Part shown: piece by piece, positions 43,420-47,272 of the stretch | How the letters are laid out: every line of letters starts with the position of its first letter | How positions within the stretch are numbered: position 1 is the stretch's first letter | Origin: Planctomycetota bacterium | GTDB taxonomy: Bacteria; Planctomycetota; Planctomycetia; JALXBF01 | DNA: 47,272 nt | Reading direction: 5' to 3' | Assembly (NCBI GenBank): GCA_026991575.1 | Contig: JALXBF010000133.1 | Location: 1-47,272, forward strand | Translations under genes and position numbers: made by a program | Notes under the pieces: model-generated | Told to the model about the DNA's origin: nothing | The model's input: only the letters and a program-made list of their open reading frames with translations | Databases searched by the model: none

Positions 43420-44358
43420 TGCAGTGCGTGCTCCCCGGGTTGCCTCCGTCACTTTCTTCCGGGAATACGGCGCGTTGCGGCCCACTGCACGGGTGCCGAC
43501 TGTAGGGGCTCGTTCCAGAACGACCCGCAGCACCGGGCAGGTCGTTCAGCCGCCGCCCACGCATTCCTATCCCAGGAGGCATTCATTGCAGACAATCCCG
43601 TTGCCATGTGCCGGCTCAACCACGCGGTACGGGCACGCACGGACGCTGATCCGGTCCCCCGGCCGCCGTTCACCCAGCGGTAGCCACAGCGTTCCGACAC
43701 GCCTCTCCCACAGTGCGCTCCAGCCACGTTCCGACTACGCGCACCTTCCCCACAGAAGGAACCGCACTTCGGCACGCTCTACTTCTCGGTCTCGGCATCG
43801 CCAGTCCCGGGACAGGTCTAGCGGCTGCTCTGCAAGGATCACCGTTCGGTGTTGCCCCTGGCCGGAAGGATCGTTCAGTCAGCATAGTTCTGCCTGCGGT
43901 GTAAACAGCCGCACTTCAGCGGGCGCCGTGCGGCCTGGTCGTAACTGACCAGCCGACCGTCCTGCTCAGCGCAGAGAACAGTGCCGCGGTGCGGGCTGTA
44001 GGCCAGTCCCATCGCAAGGCCGCCTGACTTGGCCGTCACCGCGGAGCACACCAAAAGCATATCCGTCAACCGTGGCCCGACCCGTGTCCACTCGAACAGC
44101 ACGCATCCCTTTTTAATCCCTGCAACCTCCTCCGTCCCAAACGGCTAACAGCATCGACCCTCACGGACTGCTCCGGCGGCGATCACGAAGCACAGCGTTT
44201 CACCAGCATCTGAACGCGCCGCTGCCTTGCGTGCTCTCAGCGTGGAATCGGGCATGCGGTGCGGTGTCTGGAGCGGGCAGAGTGTCGACTGGTTTCGCGC
44301 TCTGGATAGTCGCCGCCGATGTGCACAAGGGTGGTGTTGGGCACTGCTGCTGCAGACG
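43420..44358. other. About 0.9 kb with no intact gene
   Basis: Between the stem-loop and the CRISPR effector gene there is no frame with a recognisable product, apart from the propeller-like piece at 43875-44102. Open frames on the plus strand are Arg/Ser-rich shadows. I looked for CRISPR repeats, tRNA and SRP or tmRNA signatures and saw none. Confidence 0.5.
43875..44102 (-). pseudogene. Possible remnant of a beta-propeller (WD40-like) gene
   Basis: This 75-codon minus-strand frame (GTG start) holds MGLAYSPHRGTVLCAEQDG followed by RLVSYDQA, which has the look of one WD40-type blade (SP..GTVL...DGRLVSYD). The frame opens just after a TAG about 54 bases upstream and ends in a Cys/Arg-rich tail. 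It may be the decayed end of a larger WD40 gene. An alternative is a chance frame. Confidence 0.25.
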
Positions 44359-46833
44359 TCATCGGCTCGAAACGCCTTCGCCGTCGTCGTCGCCGGCTTC
44401 CATCTCACAGCGTTGCGCCCGTGCGCAGGCATCGATCAGGGCTTTGACCGCGTAAGCCCATAGCTCCCCTCGCAGACACGCTTCCGGGTCGTCAGTCAAC
44501 CGCGGCCACTTGTCGCACTTGCCGCCCAGCACCTGCCACACGGTCGCGGGCTCCTGGAAGAGGGCCATGCATCGCTTCAGTGCGTCGCATTCGGCTGCGT
44601 GCCAGGTTCGTCGTCTACGAGGGGTCTCAGTCACGCGCTTCAGCCATCCGCGCACCAGGGCGGCGTCGTCGAAGGTGCTCACCCGGTGAACCACTGCGCG
44701 AAACGCCAGGATCTCGCTCATCGCCGGCACACTTCGCCGGCCAACAATCTGCCAGCCAAGAACGCGGCGGCGCTCGGCCGGGTCCGCAGCCAAAGCGCGA
44801 GCAGCACGGTCGACGAGCGAGCGCCACGCCTCCCGCTCGATTAGACGGGCAAAGCGGTAGCCGTCGCTGTCCTTACTCAGCCGAGCCCGTTGTTGGGTAC
44901 TGTCGGCTCCGGACGGAAGCCGCTCCGTCAATTGCCAGCTCCGGCCCGACCGCGTCAGGATCGGATCGTTGAACCGAACGTCCCCGAAGCCTTCGGCAGT
45001 TCGCTCCCCTAGCCCCATGATCGTCAACTGCGCCAGGCGCTGCCGATCGACCTTGCCCGCAGTCACCTCAAACATGGCGCACGAACCCGCGCGCAGCGCC
45101 ACCAGAGACGGCCGGGGCAACCGCCAGCCGGTATGCCACGTCTCGTGACGACGCACCCGCAGCCGACTCTTCACCGCGCGAAGCTCCACGCCCAGTGCCT
45201 GCTCCAGCGCCCGCTGCAGCCCGCCCAGTGTTGCGTCGTAGCCGAGTCGGTCGTTGCGAACGAGCAGGTCCGAGACGAGCCAGACAGCGAGTCGCTTTCG
45301 TCGGCAGCCTGGGACGGTCGGCAAGCCGTCAACCGGTGGATCTGCCGATACGTACGCCGCCCCATGGTCCTGCTGCTTTGACCGACCCAGCCAGATTGGG
45401 CCGCTGAACGCCTGCCACCAGTCCGTTCGTGCGCGCTGCAATCGATCCGCAAGTTCGCCGGGCAGAACCAGCTCGCTCCGCAGCACGGTCCGCGAGCCGC
45501 CGGCACCGGGTGCGATTGCTTCGAAAAAGCCGACGGTCGTTGGGCCGATGGCTTGTTCGTCGTCATCCACACCGAGTGAAGCTGCCGTGCAGATCGTCAT
45601 GGGCACGCGGCGGTACTCTAGCCGGCGTTTATCGACGTAGGCCACGTAACCTTGTTCGATCGGTTCAGTGAGGATGTCGCTGGCCGAGTCCGCCACCTCC
45701 CGGTCGTCGACGAACGCATTGCGTAGGCGGCACGGCAGGTTCGCGCAGCCCGCCCTCTCGTTGCACGCTTCAATCGCCAGCGGAGCCGGTAGTCCGCGTT
45801 GGCCGGCGACGTCCACAGTGGCGTTCAGAACGCGGATCCGGCCCGCGGCAACTTCCGGGAACAGCTCCCATGGTGCAATGCCCAGCGAGCGCAGCACGCG
45901 CGTGACGTGTGGCAAGAGGCAGTAGCCGGGGACATAGTCCAGCGATCTGTCAATCCCCCCTGCCTTGGCGAAGCAGACTGCGACCGTGCTCTCGAGTGTG
46001 ACCGTCAGCGGAACTCGGACGGGCGTATTCCGGTCGCGCCGCTGCAGCACAGGTACAAGCAAAGGCTGCTTGGGTCCACAAGCTGCCTGTTCCCAGTCGG
46101 GAGGTGCTGTTCTGAGAAGCTCGCACACCCGGTCGATGGACATCAGCTCAGCGTTGTGACCTGAACCGTCCTCGGCAAAGACGGTGACGTGGCAGATCCC
46201 AGCATGCTGACCTGACGAGCGGTCGGAACCGAGCCGGGTCAGCAGCCAACTGCCCGCGACGAGGAGTGCCACCGCATGGTCGCGGATGGTGGCGGGCACG
46301 CGCAGCGTGGCACTGGCCCAGAGCTCGCTGCCTGCTCGCGCGTACTCGAGGCTCCCTCGGCAGCCGCGGTCCAAGCTGCCTGGTCCTGATGGCTGCCCAT
46401 CGGCAGTCCATTTGATGAACGTCGTCGCTCTCCGAGCGATCTCGTCATGTGTCAGGACTGCCCGCAACGCTACAGGGTAGCGCGCTGCTCGGACCTCCAG
46501 CACTGACTGGCCTGACAGGACGATGTGCCCGTCTGGCAAGCACCGAGACGTCCCGTTGCTTCGGCAGTGGAAAAGGCACGCGGCCAGTCGCGACCACGGG
46601 CCATCGTGGCGACCGCGGTCCAGTGCGCGGGCGACCAGCATGCACGCTTCGCGCCACAGGGAACGGAGAAGCTTGCCGGGCACGTAAGGCAGACCGTCTG
46701 GGTCTCGAGCAATGACGCCGTCGTGCTGCGGAGAGCGGTTGCTGGGCGCCGCGGTGCGCCACTCCGAGCGCATCACCAGGCGGATCGCCATCGAAACGGT
46801 CACAAGCTGGTTGCTGCCGTTCGAACCGCTCAC
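44359..46833 (-). CDS. Type III CRISPR effector protein: Cas7-like RAMP domain fused to Csx10-like module
   Basis: This 824-residue protein holds two RAMP units. Unit one (about 10-220) resembles Csm3/Cas7: HDGVIARDPDGLPYVPG (37-53), where Asp38 lies at the position of the target-cleaving Asp33 of Csm3, and a Gly-rich loop LGSDRSSGQHAG (201-212). Unit two (about 273-630) resembles Csx10: LDYVPG near 298-303, GFFEAIAPG (435-443), WLGRSKQQDHG and the terminal Gly-rich loop GLGERTAEGFG (607-617). A helical C-terminal part of about 190 residues follows. Csx10 is the Cas5-like subunit of type III-D complexes that bind crRNA and cut RNA. The start is GTG, overlapping the stop of a small ORF upstream. 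No cas10, cas6, cas1/cas2 or array is in the window; such genes may lie to the right. Confidence 0.8.
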   Translation of the reverse strand: MSGSNGSNQLVTVSMAIRLVMRSEWRTAAPSNRSPQHDGVIARDPDGLPYVPGKLLRSLWREACMLVARALDRGRHDGPWSRLAACLFHCRSNGTSRCLPDGHIVLSGQSVLEVRAARYPVALRAVLTHDEIARRATTFIKWTADGQPSGPGSLDRGCRGSLEYARAGSELWASATLRVPATIRDHAVALLVAGSWLLTRLGSDRSSGQHAGICHVTVFAEDGSGHNAELMSIDRVCELLRTAPPDWEQAACGPKQPLLVPVLQRRDRNTPVRVPLTVTLESTVAVCFAKAGGIDRSLDYVPGYCLLPHVTRVLRSLGIAPWELFPEVAAGRIRVLNATVDVAGQRGLPAPLAIEACNERAGCANLPCRLRNAFVDDREVADSASDILTEPIEQGYVAYVDKRRLEYRRVPMTICTAASLGVDDDEQAIGPTTVGFFEAIAPGAGGSRTVLRSELVLPGELADRLQRARTDWWQAFSGPIWLGRSKQQDHGAAYVSADPPVDGLPTVPGCRRKRLAVWLVSDLLVRNDRLGYDATLGGLQRALEQALGVELRAVKSRLRVRRHETWHTGWRLPRPSLVALRAGSCAMFEVTAGKVDRQRLAQLTIMGLGERTAEGFGDVRFNDPILTRSGRSWQLTERLPSGADSTQQRARLSKDSDGYRFARLIEREAWRSLVDRAARALAADPAERRRVLGWQIVGRRSVPAMSEILAFRAVVHRVSTFDDAALVRGWLKRVTETPRRRRTWHAAECDALKRCMALFQEPATVWQVLGGKCDKWPRLTDDPEACLRGELWAYAVKALIDACARAQRCEMEAGDDDGEGVSSR

Positions 46834-46964
46834 CCCACTGCCCCCTGTGCTCGACCCTCATCTTGCCGGCCGCTCTGCCGGATCGCTCGGCCCGCCGACA
46901 CGACCGCGGCCAGTTCCATGACATCCAGCAGGTGCGTCACCCGCGGGCGCGGCTGCCCAGCCAC
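46830..46964 (-). CDS. Small ORF coupled to the Cas7-Csx10 gene
   Basis: This 44-codon frame (GTG start, TGA stop) encodes a small protein with a predicted helix VTHLLDVMELAAVVSAGRA and a polar Gln/Arg/Gly tail. Its stop shares four bases (GTGA) with the GTG start of the effector gene, the usual sign of coupled translation, and GGGAG lies six bases before its start. The frame is closed by a TAA 51 bases upstream of the start. It may be a real small subunit-like protein, or the frameshifted end of a larger cas gene: another minus-strand frame at 46858-47067 reads NVRYRLVRALLSQRYMFG just upstream. I do not recognise either. Confidence 0.35.
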   Translation of the reverse strand: MAGQPRPRVTHLLDVMELAAVVSAGRAIRQSGRQDEGRAQGAVG

Positions 46965-47185
46965 GCGCGCTCCCGAACATATAACGCTGACTTAGTAGGG
47001 CACGCACCAGACGATAACGCACATTGGCGGCTCTGCGCACCAGCGGCGGCGTGTTGCCGCGTTCCACTCTGCCTGACCTCTCGCGGGCAACTTCCGGAAA
47101 CTCCCATCACCCTATGCTAGAACCATAGCTGCGGGTAGTTGCTGGCAGAATCGTGGCACGGGCGTGCCTTTGCGGGGCGGTGTGG

Positions 47186-47256
47186 CGGTGACAGCAAGCG
47201 TCTGGAAAGCGGATCGCTTGAATGGTCGGGCTGGGAAAGCCAGGCAGCTGTCACCG
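47186..47256. ncRNA. Candidate three-stem structured element at the right edge
   Basis: CGGTGACAGC (47186-47195) and GCTGTCACCG (47247-47256) form a perfect 10 bp stem. Inside it lie two smaller hairpins: AAGCG/CGCTT (47196-47200 with 47215-47219) and CTGG/CCAG (47231-47234 with 47240-47243, loop GAAAG). This folds as a three-way junction on either strand. It matches no riboswitch or ribozyme that I know. The rest of the gap from 46965 holds no clear gene; a weak promoter-like pair (TTCTGC, TATGGT, 17 bases apart, minus strand 47150-47122) precedes the small ORF. Confidence 0.25.
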
Positions 47257-47272
47257 TCCAGTGCCATCAGGG

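Noticed and set aside
43424-43948. A 174-codon plus-strand frame as a gene
   Set aside because: It is Arg/Ser/Thr-rich, begins inside the stem-loop region, overlaps the propeller-like remnant and shows no domain.
13201-44265. A 16-base match (GGCATGCGGTGCGGTG) between about 13201 and 44252
   Set aside because: One such match is near chance level for 47 kb of GC-rich DNA, and the flanks do not align.
44103-47272. A CRISPR array near the effector gene
   Set aside because: I looked for evenly spaced direct repeats of 24-40 bases and found none; the inverted repeat at 47186-47256 occurs once.

Overview
The window is 47 kb of GC-rich bacterial DNA carrying about 35 genes with few long gaps. It most likely comes from a planctomycete (PVC group). 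The best pointers are a secreted beta-propeller/HEAT/cytochrome c protein of the PVC heme-binding CxxCH type (18230-21289), Tat- and Sec-exported proteins of planctomycete style (an enolase-superfamily protein, a NIPSNAP protein, an outer-membrane barrel lipoprotein), and lpxB, which shows a lipopolysaccharide-type outer membrane. A tungsten aldehyde:ferredoxin oxidoreductase operon hints at an anaerobic or facultative, perhaps thermophilic, life style; that is inference. No tRNA, rRNA, insertion sequence or CRISPR array was found.

Left part (1-17.4 kb, mostly minus strand). A family-88 unsaturated glucuronyl hydrolase is followed by a 0.9 kb gene-free stretch, then two envelope genes (a NolW-like single-pass protein and a barrel lipoprotein) behind a good promoter. 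Next comes a five-gene operon, read right to left: zinc-ribbon protein, aorA (four 4Fe-4S clusters), aorB (tungstopterin enzyme), aorC (FAD/NAD subunit), aorD (MoaD-like sulfur carrier). It matches the AorABC aldehyde oxidoreductase of Aromatoleum in content and order. Then follow lpxB, a small membrane protein, an HD hydrolase, a sirtuin with the deacylase YxxR signature, a stand-alone (p)ppGpp-hydrolase-like protein, a tandem ACT protein, folD and a KtrA/KtrB potassium uptake pair.

Middle (17.5-31 kb). A HAD phosphatase overlaps the PVC heme protein. Divergent from these is an exported mandelate-racemase-like enzyme, convergent with a response regulator that ends in a histone-like Lys/Arg tail. 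A 1217-residue SMC/YhaN-like coiled-coil ATPase follows, then a secreted secretin-like protein and, convergently, a membrane-anchored regulator-like protein with HEAT-type repeats.

Right part (31-43.4 kb, all plus strand). A GT-C type membrane glycosyltransferase overlaps a ZIP transporter. Then come the ribosome hibernation factor, EIIA(Ntr), HPr, enzyme I, the DUF2344 protein, RNase E/G, a LarA-like protein without the lactate-racemase cofactor residues, YgfZ and a NIPSNAP protein. The EIIA-HPr-EI set has no sugar permease and is probably a regulatory phosphorelay, here placed with translation and RNA-decay genes.

Right edge (43.4-47.3 kb). After a stem-loop and a 1 kb gap holding a beta-propeller-like remnant lies an 824-residue type III CRISPR effector protein: an N-terminal Cas7/Csm3-like RAMP domain fused to a Csx10-like module. 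Its GTG start overlaps the stop of a 44-codon ORF. No array, cas10, cas1 or cas2 lies inside the window. A possible three-stem RNA sits at the very edge. The aor operon and the Cas7-Csx10 fusion are the two systems most worth following up.
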